NCBI GenBank assembly: GCA_002779045.1
Contig: PEXO01000205.1
Location: 1 to 11,201, forward strand
Direction of reading: 5' to 3'
Source: Elusimicrobia bacterium CG08_land_8_20_14_0_20_59_10
Lineage (GTDB): Bacteria; Elusimicrobiota; Elusimicrobia; Elusimicrobiales; UBA9959
DNA: 11,201 nucleotides
This document shows positions 1-6,757 of this stretch, piece by piece (position 1 is the stretch's first letter; each line of letters begins with the position of its first letter). Under the pieces are notes generated by a model that saw nothing but the letters and a program-made list of their open reading frames with translations, had not been told where the DNA came from and did not search any database. The position numbers and the translations under genes are program-made.

Positions 1-160
1 TGCTCCTCACTTACAGACCACCGGTATGCTCGTTCGTCGCGCCTCGCATCCGCCTCAAATCTGAGCCTCCAAATGCTTCAGTTATTTTGTTACGCTTCCT
101 AAGGGTAGTGGCCGGGGGAGGGTGACTGGGGGAAGCCCTTGCGCGGTGATATAGGGTTTT
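1..160. other. Non-coding left-edge segment, possible repeat or structured element
   Basis: No credible protein gene is seen here on either strand. Its composition differs from the coding DNA: a mixed block up to about base 100, then a G-rich block (103-132). Short self-complementary pieces are present, for example ACCGGT near base 20 and CTCA-AATC-TGAG at about 54-65. The minus strand has a short open stretch ending in a stop near base 12, without a convincing start or family resemblance. The segment could be the edge of a dispersed intergenic repeat, a structured RNA or the distal end of an upstream locus. The window stops too early to tell. Confidence 0.35.
103..132 (+). other. G-rich run, potential G-quadruplex
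   Basis: Four G-runs are visible: GGG at 103-105, GGGGG at 114-118, GGG at 120-122 and GGGGG at 128-132. The loops between them are 8, 1 and 5 bases. This nearly fits the usual four-run quadruplex pattern, with the first loop slightly long. It lies upstream of the promoter of the glycosyltransferase gene, so it would act on DNA rather than in that gene's mRNA. Folding is not shown; a high-GC genome gives such runs by chance. Confidence 0.35.
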
Positions 161-167
161 TGTTATT

Positions 168-176
168 TGTTATAAT
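168..176 (+). promoter_or_regulatory. Extended -10 promoter for the glycosyltransferase pair
   Basis: The sequence TGTTATAAT is a perfect extended -10 element (TGn followed by TATAAT at 171-176). No good -35 box lies at the expected distance, which is tolerable for extended -10 promoters. A start of transcription about seven bases downstream falls near 183, only a few bases before the ATG at 186. The mRNA would therefore be leaderless or nearly so, consistent with the absence of a Shine-Dalgarno sequence before that ATG. Confidence 0.6.
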
Positions 177-185
177 TCAACGAAC

Positions 186-902
186 ATGAAAACGTCGATA
201 GTCGTGCCTTCATATAATGAGCTGCGCACCCTGCCCGGGGTGCTGAAGGCGCTGGCGGCCCTGCCGCTGGAAAAAGAGATAGTGGTGGTGGACGACGGCT
301 CCACCGACGGCACGCGCGAATGGCTGGACAAGGCGGTGGCAGACCGCGAGTTCCCCTGTGAAGTTAAGGTCATAAAACATGAGAGCAATACCGGCAAGGG
401 CGGCGCGCTGATAACCGGTTTTAACGCCGCTTCCGGGGAGATAATAATAGTCCAGGATGCCGACCTGGAATACGACCCCGCCCATATCCCGGCTATAGTT
501 AAGCCCATCGCCGAAGGGGAAGCGGATGTGGTCTACGGTTCGCGTATGCTGTCCGGGGAGACCAGAACCTACCACATCGTCTACCTCTGGGGAAACCAGT
601 TCCTGACCTTCCTGATAAACCTTTTTTTCCGCGCCGGCATGACCGATTCCTACACCTGCTATAAAGCTTTCAGCGCGCCGCTGCTGAAAAAAATGCGGCT
701 GTCCTCGACGGGCTTTGAAATAGAGGCCGAGCTCTCCTGCAAAACGGCTTTCCTGGGCCTGCGGTTCAGGGAGGTCCCCATAGTTTACGCGCCCCGCTCG
801 CGGCAGGACGGCAAGAAGATAAACTACAGGGACGCCGTAAAGGGCGCGCTTAAGGTGCTGCGGCTGCGCCTCACCCTGCGGGCCGCCGACTTCGGAGCAT
901 AA
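186..902 (+). CDS. Family 2 glycosyltransferase, DPM1/GtrB-like
   Basis: This 238-residue protein is a GT-A fold glycosyltransferase that probably transfers a sugar from a nucleotide sugar to polyprenyl phosphate or another acceptor at the inner face of the membrane. The N-terminus has the nucleotide-binding motif VVDDGST (34-40) and the metal-binding DAD at 91-93. A TD..TCYK motif (153-160) and a basic RSRQDGKKINYRD segment (204-216) are typical of the dolichyl-phosphate mannosyltransferase-like branch. There is no C-terminal membrane domain like that of GtrB or ArnC, only a hydrophobic stretch at about 139-148. The ATG at 186 gives the full-length domain and sits just after a strong -10 box. 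The stop overlaps the next start by one base (TAATG), so the two genes are coupled. The exact sugar and acceptor cannot be read from sequence. Confidence 0.9.
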   Translation: MKTSIVVPSYNELRTLPGVLKALAALPLEKEIVVVDDGSTDGTREWLDKAVADREFPCEVKVIKHESNTGKGGALITGFNAASGEIIIVQDADLEYDPAHIPAIVKPIAEGEADVVYGSRMLSGETRTYHIVYLWGNQFLTFLINLFFRAGMTDSYTCYKAFSAPLLKKMRLSSTGFEIEAELSCKTAFLGLRFREVPIVYAPRSRQDGKKINYRDAVKGALKVLRLRLTLRAADFGA

Positions 903-1939
903 TGACAGACCTGCTGGAAAATTTCCGCCTGTACCTGCTGGCTTTTCTTATCCCGCTCCTGGTCTCGCTGGGCCTCACGCCGCTGCTGCGCCGGCTGGCC
1001 TTAAAGCTGGGGCACCTGGATAAGCCCACCACGATAAAGACGCATGTCATCCCCACTCCGCTGCTGGGCGGGGCCGCCGTCTTCCTGGCTTTTTCTCTTA
1101 CCCTGCTGGTGATGCGCTTCTATACCTCTTTCCCCACGGGCACGCTGCGGGATCTGCGCGTGATACTGATCGGCGGCGGCGTGATGTTCCTGCTGGGGCT
1201 GGCCGACGACCTGCGCAAGCCGCATGGGCTGGGGGTCAAGACCAAGTTCGCGGTGCAGTTCGCCGTGGCTTTCTTCGCGGTGTTCTATGGTATGCGGATA
1301 AGGTTTATACAGCCGGACCACCTGGCTTTCGCGCTGAGCGTGGTCTGGATAGTGGGCGTTTCCAACGCGTTCAATATCATCGATATCATGGACGGCCTTT
1401 CGGCGGGGCAGGCGGCTATAGCCGCTTTCGGCTTCCTGCTGATAGCTTTCCCGTCGGAATCCATCTACGTGAATTTCGCTTCGGCGGCGCTGGCCGGCGC
1501 GGCGGCCGGGTTCCTGCCGTATAACCTGTCGCGCAGGTACAAGATCTTCATGGGGGATTCCGGCAGCCTGTTCTGCGGTTTCGTGCTGGCGCTGGTGGCC
1601 CTCGGCACCAAGTATTCCGAGGTGAACCCGCTGGGGGTTTACGCGCCGCTGTTCATACTGGCGGTGCCGATATACGATACCTTCTTCGTTTCGGTGATGC
1701 GCCTGCGCCGGGGGCATTCCCCTTTCCTCGGCAGCAAGGACCATTTCGCGCTGCGGCTGGAGAAGCTGGGTTTTTCCCGGCGCCGGGTGGTCTGGCTGGC
1801 CTCGCTGGCTTCGCTGGCGCTGGCTTTCTTCGCCTGGCTTCTGACGCAGGTGCCGCTGGCCTGGGGCGTGCCGATCGCGGCCGTGCTGGTGGTGGAGTTC
1901 CTCCTTGTCAGCGCGGCTATAGCCAAGATCAGGATATAA
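902..1939 (+). CDS. WecA/MraY-like polyprenyl-phosphate sugar-1-phosphate transferase
   Basis: This 345-residue polytopic membrane protein belongs to glycosyltransferase family 4. Members move a HexNAc-1-phosphate from a UDP-sugar onto undecaprenyl phosphate, the first step of O-antigen, teichoic acid or other lipid-linked glycan synthesis. Seen motifs are the Asp pair in GLADD (102-103), NAFNIIDIMDGL (155-166), FMGDSGS (216-222) and a late cytoplasmic DHFALRL (280-286). Many hydrophobic segments alternate with short basic loops, and the length is normal for WecA/TagO. The DIMDGL sequence replaces the commoner DGxDGL, and DHFALRL is a reduced form of the HxHH-type motif, so this is a divergent branch. 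MraY itself is less likely because no peptidoglycan genes are nearby. GGAG at 894-897 lies four bases before the ATG, which overlaps the previous stop. Confidence 0.9.
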   Translation: MTDLLENFRLYLLAFLIPLLVSLGLTPLLRRLALKLGHLDKPTTIKTHVIPTPLLGGAAVFLAFSLTLLVMRFYTSFPTGTLRDLRVILIGGGVMFLLGLADDLRKPHGLGVKTKFAVQFAVAFFAVFYGMRIRFIQPDHLAFALSVVWIVGVSNAFNIIDIMDGLSAGQAAIAAFGFLLIAFPSESIYVNFASAALAGAAAGFLPYNLSRRYKIFMGDSGSLFCGFVLALVALGTKYSEVNPLGVYAPLFILAVPIYDTFFVSVMRLRRGHSPFLGSKDHFALRLEKLGFSRRRVVWLASLASLALAFFAWLLTQVPLAWGVPIAAVLVVEFLLVSAAIAKIRI

Positions 1940-1967
1940 GAAATCGAAAATTTCTGCTATTTTAATT
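1939..1967. terminator. Weak candidate bidirectional terminator between convergent genes
   Basis: The 28-base gap between the two convergent genes contains AGAAAT (1939-1944) and its complement ATTTCT (1950-1955) around a five-base loop. AT-rich runs follow on the plus side. The stem is short and AT-rich, so intrinsic termination would be weak, but position and symmetry fit a shared terminator. Confidence 0.3.
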
Positions 1968-3131
1968 TTAATAGGTGTAGCGGTTTATCTCTTTGGTAAT
2001 GCCGGGGATGATGGTGGACTTGCCGTCGCCGGCCAGGTGCATCTTAAGGATGTCGCCGTAAACCTTTTCGAAAGCGTCCACCACCGCCGGGTCGAACGAC
2101 TTGCCGCGCTCCTCTAGTATATAGTGGCGGGCTTTTTCCGGGTCCCATTTCGGCTTGTAGACGCGCTGCATGCAGAGCGCGTCGAAAACGTCCGCCACGG
2201 ACACTACCCGTGCGTAGACGGGGATCTGCTCCCCTTTAAGGCGCGCCGGGTAGCCTGTGCCGTCGAACTTCTCATGATGCGAGGCGGCCACCTTGCAGGC
2301 CACCTGCAGCAGCGCGCTTTCCGCGTTGGAGAGTATCTTGGCGCCGTAGATGGTGTGCTTCTTCATCTCCTCGAACTCTTCCGGGGTGAGCTTGCCCGGC
2401 TTTAGCAGTATGGCGTCGGCTATTCCCACCTTGCCTATATCGTGCAGGGGGCTGGAGTAGCGTATGTTCTCCACCTCCCTGTCGGGCAGGCCCAGGCCCT
2501 GGGCTATCAGCGCGGAATATTCGCTGATGTGCCGCAGGTGGATGGCCGTGTCGTGCTGATCGCGGTATTCCGCGGTGACGGCCAGGCGGTAGATGGTCTC
2601 CAGCTGGGACTTGGAAAGGCTCTCGTAAAGCTGCGCGTTTTCAATGCCCGAGGCGGCCAGCGAGCTTATCAGCTGCAGTATCCCCTCATCGTCCACGTTG
2701 AACGGAGAGCCGGCCTTGTTCACGGCTTCGAACACGCCGATGATGTGGCCGCTGACGTTCTTGAGCGGCACGGCGAGTATACTGCGGGTGCGGTACCCCG
2801 TCATGCGGTCAGGGTCGGGGTTGAAGCGGTCGTCCTCGTAAGCGTCCTTGATATTGATGGTTGTGCCGAATGCGGCTACATGTCCGGCTATACCCTTACC
2901 AAAGGGCGTGCGTATCTCTGCGTGCTGGCGCAGTCCCAAGGCCACTTTGGACCAGAGCTCATTGGTATGGCGGTCCAGTATGAAGACGCTGCAGCGGTCG
3001 CAGTTGATGATGGTCTTGACCTGCCCGGCTATTATCTCCAGCAGTTTGCCAAGATTGGTTTCCTTGGAAACGACCCCGCCGAAATTAACGAGCAGGCGCA
3101 GCCGGTCCTCAAGTTCTTCAGCTCGGGTCAC
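1968..3131 (-). CDS. GAF domain/HD-GYP cyclic-di-GMP phosphodiesterase
   Basis: This 387-residue soluble signalling protein probably hydrolyses cyclic di-GMP in the cytoplasm under control of an N-terminal sensor. A GAF domain spans about residues 20-165 (NCDRCSVFILD, then VPLKN and IGVFEAVNK). The HD-GYP domain spans about 175-370, with the metal-binding HD at 230-231 (SSPLHDIGK), HHE at 285-287, the intact DGTGYP (290-295) and the VADVFDAL helix (312-319). All core catalytic residues are present, so it should be active. There is no membrane segment and no receiver domain. The start is GTG: an in-frame TAG lies only four codons upstream and no other start codon occurs between. That TAG is part of a good -10 box, so the message looks leaderless. 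It follows the GlcF-like gene by 23 bases but may be expressed separately. The GAF ligand is unknown. Confidence 0.93.
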   Translation of the reverse strand: MTRAEELEDRLRLLVNFGGVVSKETNLGKLLEIIAGQVKTIINCDRCSVFILDRHTNELWSKVALGLRQHAEIRTPFGKGIAGHVAAFGTTINIKDAYEDDRFNPDPDRMTGYRTRSILAVPLKNVSGHIIGVFEAVNKAGSPFNVDDEGILQLISSLAASGIENAQLYESLSKSQLETIYRLAVTAEYRDQHDTAIHLRHISEYSALIAQGLGLPDREVENIRYSSPLHDIGKVGIADAILLKPGKLTPEEFEEMKKHTIYGAKILSNAESALLQVACKVAASHHEKFDGTGYPARLKGEQIPVYARVVSVADVFDALCMQRVYKPKWDPEKARHYILEERGKSFDPAVVDAFEKVYGDILKMHLAGDGKSTIIPGITKEINRYTY

Positions 3132-3137
3132 AAAAGT

Positions 3138-3146
3138 ATTCTAGCA
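3138..3146 (-). promoter_or_regulatory. Extended -10 promoter for the HD-GYP gene
   Basis: On the minus strand TGCTAGAAT is an extended -10 element (TGn plus TAGAAT at 3143-3138). It occupies the 23-base gap after the stop of the upstream gene. The predicted transcription start is at or next to the GTG at 3131, leaving no leader and no Shine-Dalgarno site. No acceptable -35 box is seen. Confidence 0.5.
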
Positions 3147-3154
3147 TAGAGTTG

Positions 3155-4615
3155 TCACTGTTTATCCGCGGGGCCGCCCGTCATCCTGTCCAGGAAAACG
3201 CTGTAATGCACCGCCTCGGCCGAGGGGTAGGCGGCCCTGAGCCCGGCGTTTATCTGGATAAGGCAGGAGGTAGCGCCCACTACCACGGTCTTGGCCTGTA
3301 CCGAGGCAATGTTGCGGAGCTTCCGGTCCAGCACACTGGCCGAAATTTCCGGCTGGGTAAAGGCATAGGCGCCGGCCCCGCCGCAGCACCACTCGCTTTC
3401 GGGCAGTTCTACATAGCGCCTGCCGGCCAGTTTGCGTATTACGGCCCGGGGTTCGCGGCGTATGCCCTGGCCGTGGCAGGCCCGGCAGGAATCGTGGTAG
3501 GTCACCACTCCTTTATGCGCGGAATGCGCCTTGGCGGCGGACGGGAAATCCTCCGGGTTGATGAATTCGAGGATATCTTTTACCGAGGCGGCGAAAGCGG
3601 CCGCGCGCCCGCGCCAGGCGGGGTCGGCGGTGAAAAGCTGTTCATAAGACTTCATGAACGCGGCACAGGAGGAGCAGTCCGCTATCAGCGCGAACTCACC
3701 GTAAGCCGCTTTAAGGGCCTCGTAGGCGGTTATGTTCTTGCGCGCGAATTTCCTGGCGTCCTCCAGGCGGCCGTAGTTGTGCGCCAGCAGGCCGCAGCAG
3801 TGATTATCCATAAAAACGCCTTCCCCTGCATTGCGCTTCAGCAGCCGCACGGTGGCCGCCGCGACCTCCGTGAAAAGGTAGTTCGGCCCGCAGGGCGCGA
3901 AATAGGCCCATTTTATCCCGCGCCTGCCGTCGCGCCGCAGTTCGGGGTCCCGGCGCAGCGTTTGGGCCGCAAAACGAAGAGGCACTTTTTTCACCGAGCG
4001 CTCGGCGTCGGCCAGTCCCGGCATGCCCAGGAAATGGTAAAGCCCCATGGCGGCGGCCAGGCGCGGCAGCCCGGATAGCTTTGCCAGGTAGGCCAGCTTC
4101 AGCCAGAGGGAGAACAGCCAGGGGGCGTTCAGCAGGGTTCCCACGGCGGCCCTGGAAAGCAGGTCGTCCCCGTAGCCCTCCAGCGTTCTGCGTCCCTCCA
4201 GCACCAGGTCCGGGGTGGGGACCTTCGCGTAGCAGGCGCTGGTGCAGGCCCCGCAGAGCAGGCAGGTCGAGAGCGCCTCTTTGGCTTCGGCGGGATCTTT
4301 GGCGCGGCCTTCCACCAGCAGGCGCATGAACTGGTTGCGGCCGCGCGCGGACAGCGTCTCTCGCCCGGTAAGCGCATAGGTGGGGCAGACGGTCTCGCAA
4401 TAGCCGCAGCGGTTGCACTGCGCCGCGGCGTCGTAAAGCGTTTTTTCCCCAAGGTCGGTCAGGAACGCGGCGAGGTGGCGCGGCGCCGCTTCCGGCTGGT
4501 AAAGCTCGTTGGTGGCGCTGACAAGCCTTGTGTCCAAGCCGGCCGCGGAAGCGTCCAGTTCCCTGCGCGCTTTTTCCAGCTGGTCGTCGGACCTGTTATA
4601 TTCGTGTTTGGCCAT
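3155..4615 (-). CDS. glcF: GlcF-like iron-sulfur subunit of a 2-hydroxyacid dehydrogenase
   Basis: This 486-residue protein is the likely electron-transfer partner of the upstream FAD oxidase, carrying electrons from glycolate or D-lactate oxidation toward the quinone pool at the inner membrane. Two 4Fe-4S motifs are complete: CxxCxxCxxxC at 67-77 and again at 118-128 (CLLCGACTSAC). Two CCG (cysteine-rich) domains follow. The first has C242, C273-C274 and C314/C317; the second has C377/C380, C410-C411-G and C451. The order matches GlcF and related HdrD/GlpC-type subunits. It is longer than E. coli GlcF (about 407 residues) because of a charged N-terminal extension of about 60 residues and a hydrophobic helical linker near 155-200, which could contact the membrane. 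The ATG is 12 bases after the oxidase stop and has no clear Shine-Dalgarno site, suggesting coupling. The substrate is not certain. Confidence 0.88.
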   Translation of the reverse strand: MAKHEYNRSDDQLEKARRELDASAAGLDTRLVSATNELYQPEAAPRHLAAFLTDLGEKTLYDAAAQCNRCGYCETVCPTYALTGRETLSARGRNQFMRLLVEGRAKDPAEAKEALSTCLLCGACTSACYAKVPTPDLVLEGRRTLEGYGDDLLSRAAVGTLLNAPWLFSLWLKLAYLAKLSGLPRLAAAMGLYHFLGMPGLADAERSVKKVPLRFAAQTLRRDPELRRDGRRGIKWAYFAPCGPNYLFTEVAAATVRLLKRNAGEGVFMDNHCCGLLAHNYGRLEDARKFARKNITAYEALKAAYGEFALIADCSSCAAFMKSYEQLFTADPAWRGRAAAFAASVKDILEFINPEDFPSAAKAHSAHKGVVTYHDSCRACHGQGIRREPRAVIRKLAGRRYVELPESEWCCGGAGAYAFTQPEISASVLDRKLRNIASVQAKTVVVGATSCLIQINAGLRAAYPSAEAVHYSVFLDRMTGGPADKQ

Positions 4616-4627
4616 ATGCGTAGCGGT

Positions 4628-6670
4628 TTACCGGGCGTTTTCCCGGTATATCCACGGGTTCAGCAGATTCTGAGGGTCCAGCTCTTTCTTGAGCCGGCGG
4701 TGATATTCGTCCGGGTCGAAGGCGTCGTTGAACTCCGCTGCCCCTTCCTGCGGGGTCCGGGCGGCGCGCGCCGACACGGAGAAAGTGGCCGCCAGAATTA
4801 CCGCATAGGCGCCCAGGGAGCCGCACAACAGCCTTACCACGTCGTAGCCGGCCACGTTCTTTACGGTCGTGCCGCCGAATTTCATCAGCGTCCCGTCGGC
4901 TGCCGCTATGTCCAGACCCAGCAGTATCCTGCGAAGGCCGGGTAGGGTTTTGGAGGCTATCAGCCCGCCCACGCTGCCTTCCTCCGGCAGTTCGATGTCG
5001 AGACCGCAGGCTTTCAACTGCCTGCGCAGTTCCTTCAGCGGCAGTCCCGCCTCCGCGCGCACGGTGAGGTTCTCCCTGTCTATTTCCGGGGCGCCGGCCA
5101 ACTGGCGCAGGGCGAGGGGCTTTGCGCCTTCCATTATGCGGTCGGTTTTCAGGCGTGTCCCCAGTCCCGTTACCGCCGTGCGCGTACCGGTCCTGTGGCG
5201 CAGCTTTAGTTCGTCTATTATTCCGCGCGCTTCGGGGCTCAGGTAGGCCTTGTCCGTAAGCCCGGCGGACCCCGCGGGTTTTTCCTCGGCCACCGGCAGT
5301 ATCTTGTCCGGGTTGGCCAGGTCGCGCGGGTCGAAGGCCCGCTTTATCTTTCCGAAAAAATCAAGTTCCGCGGGGCCGTAAAGCCAGTTCATCGCCACTC
5401 GTTTCTCTACTCCCACTCCGTGCTCGCCGGAAACAGTGCCGCCCAGCTTTATACAGGCCTTCAATATCTCATGCCCGGCCTTCTTCACGCGTTTCACTTC
5501 CTGCAGATCGCGCCGGTCGAAGATCATATTGGGGTGCATATTGCCGTCCCCGGCGTGGAACAAGAGCCCCGCCGTGAGCTTGTACCGGGAAAGTATCTCC
5601 CGCGTCTGTCTTAGCGCCTCGGGAAGTCTGGGGCGCGGCACTACCCCGTCCTCCACCAGCACGTCGGGGGCCAGGCGCGCCATGGCCGGGTAGGCGCCTT
5701 TGCGCGCCTGCCAGAGCAGTTCGCGCTCAGCCTCTTCGGCGGCTACGCGGAAATCGGAGCAGGAATTGGCCGAACAGATGTTCTGTACGGCGGCCAGTTC
5801 TTTTTTAAGCCTGACCACGTCGTTGCCGTCCAGTTCTATTATCAGCACGGCCTCCGTACCGGCGGGGAAAGGGTCGTGTTTGCCGCTCAGGGCGGCCTCG
5901 AGCGAGACCCGGTCCATCGCCTCCAGGGCGCGCGGCGCTATGCCTTCGCTTACTATGGAGGTGACGGCGGTCATTGCGGATTCGAGCGAGGTGAAGGCCG
6001 CCGAGGCCGTGCGTATATGCCGCGGCTTCGGCAGTATTTTAAGCCAGGCCCTGGTGACTATGCCCAGCGTTCCTTCGGAGCCGGTGATGAGGCTCATCAG
6101 GTCGGGTCCCGGGTCCCTGAAGGACCAGGTCTTCACCGCGCCTTCCGGGGTGACCACCTCCAGGCGCTCCACATTGTCGGCCGTAACGCCGTACTTGAGG
6201 CACAGCGGCCCGCCGGCGTTCTCGCCTATGTTGCCGCCTATCGTGGAAACTTTCTGGCTGGCCGGGTCCGGCGCATAGAAGAAGCCGAACGGTTCCAGCG
6301 CTTTCTGCAGGTCCAGGTTCACCACCCCCGGTTCCACCAGCGCCAGGCGCGCGGCCGTGTCTATCCGGTATATCTTTTTCAGGCGCGAGAGATTGAGTAC
6401 GGCCCCGCCCCTGAGGGGGATGGTCCCGCCTGAAAGGTTGGTGCCCGCCAGCCGCGGCAGGTACGGGATGCCCGCGCGGTACAGCACCTTTACCACGGGG
6501 GCTATCTCAGCGATCGAGTTGAAGCTTATCACCGCTTCGGGGCGGGCCCTGGCCATGCCGGCGTCGTAGGAGTACATCGTGATCTCCGCATCGTCGGTGC
6601 GGACATTGTCCTCTCCCACTATGGCCTCGAGTTCCGGCCTGATCCTGGAAATGCGGTCTGTTTTGAACAT
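4628..6670 (-). CDS. glcD: GlcD-GlcE fusion: FAD-linked 2-hydroxyacid dehydrogenase
   Basis: This 680-residue protein oxidises a 2-hydroxyacid (glycolate or D-lactate) to the 2-oxoacid with FAD. Residues 1-460 are a full GlcD: a PCMH FAD-binding domain with GTNLSGG (76-82), GGNIGENAGG (145-154) and TGSEGTLGIVT (196-206), then the FAD-oxidase C-terminal domain with FHAGDGNMHPN (371-381) and SGEHGVG (414-420). After a short linker, about 480-635 resemble the FAD-binding part of GlcE, notably LTVRAEAGLPLKELRR (535-550), the VGGL segment (567-570) and KFGGTTVKNVAGYDVVRLL (597-615). The usual larger GlcE cap domain is missing; only a short tail ending KKELDPQNLLNP (661-672) remains. In E. coli GlcD and GlcE are separate proteins. 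The start ATG has only a weak GGA nearby. The gene lies 87 bases after tryptophanase and directly before the GlcF-like gene. Confidence 0.9.
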   Translation of the reverse strand: MFKTDRISRIRPELEAIVGEDNVRTDDAEITMYSYDAGMARARPEAVISFNSIAEIAPVVKVLYRAGIPYLPRLAGTNLSGGTIPLRGGAVLNLSRLKKIYRIDTAARLALVEPGVVNLDLQKALEPFGFFYAPDPASQKVSTIGGNIGENAGGPLCLKYGVTADNVERLEVVTPEGAVKTWSFRDPGPDLMSLITGSEGTLGIVTRAWLKILPKPRHIRTASAAFTSLESAMTAVTSIVSEGIAPRALEAMDRVSLEAALSGKHDPFPAGTEAVLIIELDGNDVVRLKKELAAVQNICSANSCSDFRVAAEEAERELLWQARKGAYPAMARLAPDVLVEDGVVPRPRLPEALRQTREILSRYKLTAGLLFHAGDGNMHPNMIFDRRDLQEVKRVKKAGHEILKACIKLGGTVSGEHGVGVEKRVAMNWLYGPAELDFFGKIKRAFDPRDLANPDKILPVAEEKPAGSAGLTDKAYLSPEARGIIDELKLRHRTGTRTAVTGLGTRLKTDRIMEGAKPLALRQLAGAPEIDRENLTVRAEAGLPLKELRRQLKACGLDIELPEEGSVGGLIASKTLPGLRRILLGLDIAAADGTLMKFGGTTVKNVAGYDVVRLLCGSLGAYAVILAATFSVSARAARTPQEGAAEFNDAFDPDEYHRRLKKELDPQNLLNPWIYRENAR
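4629..4648 (-). repeat. Small inverted repeat spanning the glcDE stop codon
   Basis: TACCGGG (4629-4635) and CCCGGTA (4642-4648) can pair into a seven-base-pair stem with a six-base loop. On the minus-strand mRNA the hairpin covers the last codons and stop of the fused oxidase gene, just before the GlcF-like start. No T-run follows, so it is not a standard terminator. It could affect translational coupling or mRNA stability, or be chance. Confidence 0.35.
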
Positions 6671-6722
6671 TTGAGCGTTTTCCGGGCTGCGTGTCGGCCT
6701 GTCAGGTCCGCCGGTAATGCGG

Positions 6723-6745
6723 CTGCCGTTATCCCGGGACGGCAG
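6723..6745 (-). repeat. Inverted repeat between tryptophanase and the GlcD-GlcE gene
   Basis: CTGCCGT (6723-6729) and ACGGCAG (6739-6745) form a perfect seven-base-pair stem around a nine-base loop. It lies 12 bases past the tryptophanase stop in the 87-base gap. On the minus strand no T-run follows, so it is at best a weak or Rho-aided terminator or an mRNA-stabilising hairpin. No convincing promoter was seen in the rest of the gap. Confidence 0.4.
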
Positions 6746-6757
6746 GGTTTATGACGA

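Noticed and set aside
1001..1744. Open frame (about 247 codons) on the minus strand opposite the WecA/MraY-like gene
   Set aside because: Its translation is a Gln/Arg/His/Glu-rich mirror of a membrane protein gene and has no motif.
1951..1967. Extended -10-like TGCTATTTT in the gap between the convergent genes
   Set aside because: No gene starts downstream of it on the plus strand; it is more easily explained as part of the AT-rich terminator region.
3152..4078. Long open frame (about 308 codons) on the plus strand opposite the GlcF-like gene
   Set aside because: The opposite strand carries complete iron-sulfur motifs. The plus-strand translation shows no family signature and is Gly/Arg-rich.
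1973..4630. Shared 11-mer TAAACCGCTAC at the HD-GYP gene end and before the GlcF-like start
   Set aside because: Around fifteen 11-base matches are expected by chance in a window of this size, and the two copies have different positions relative to genes.
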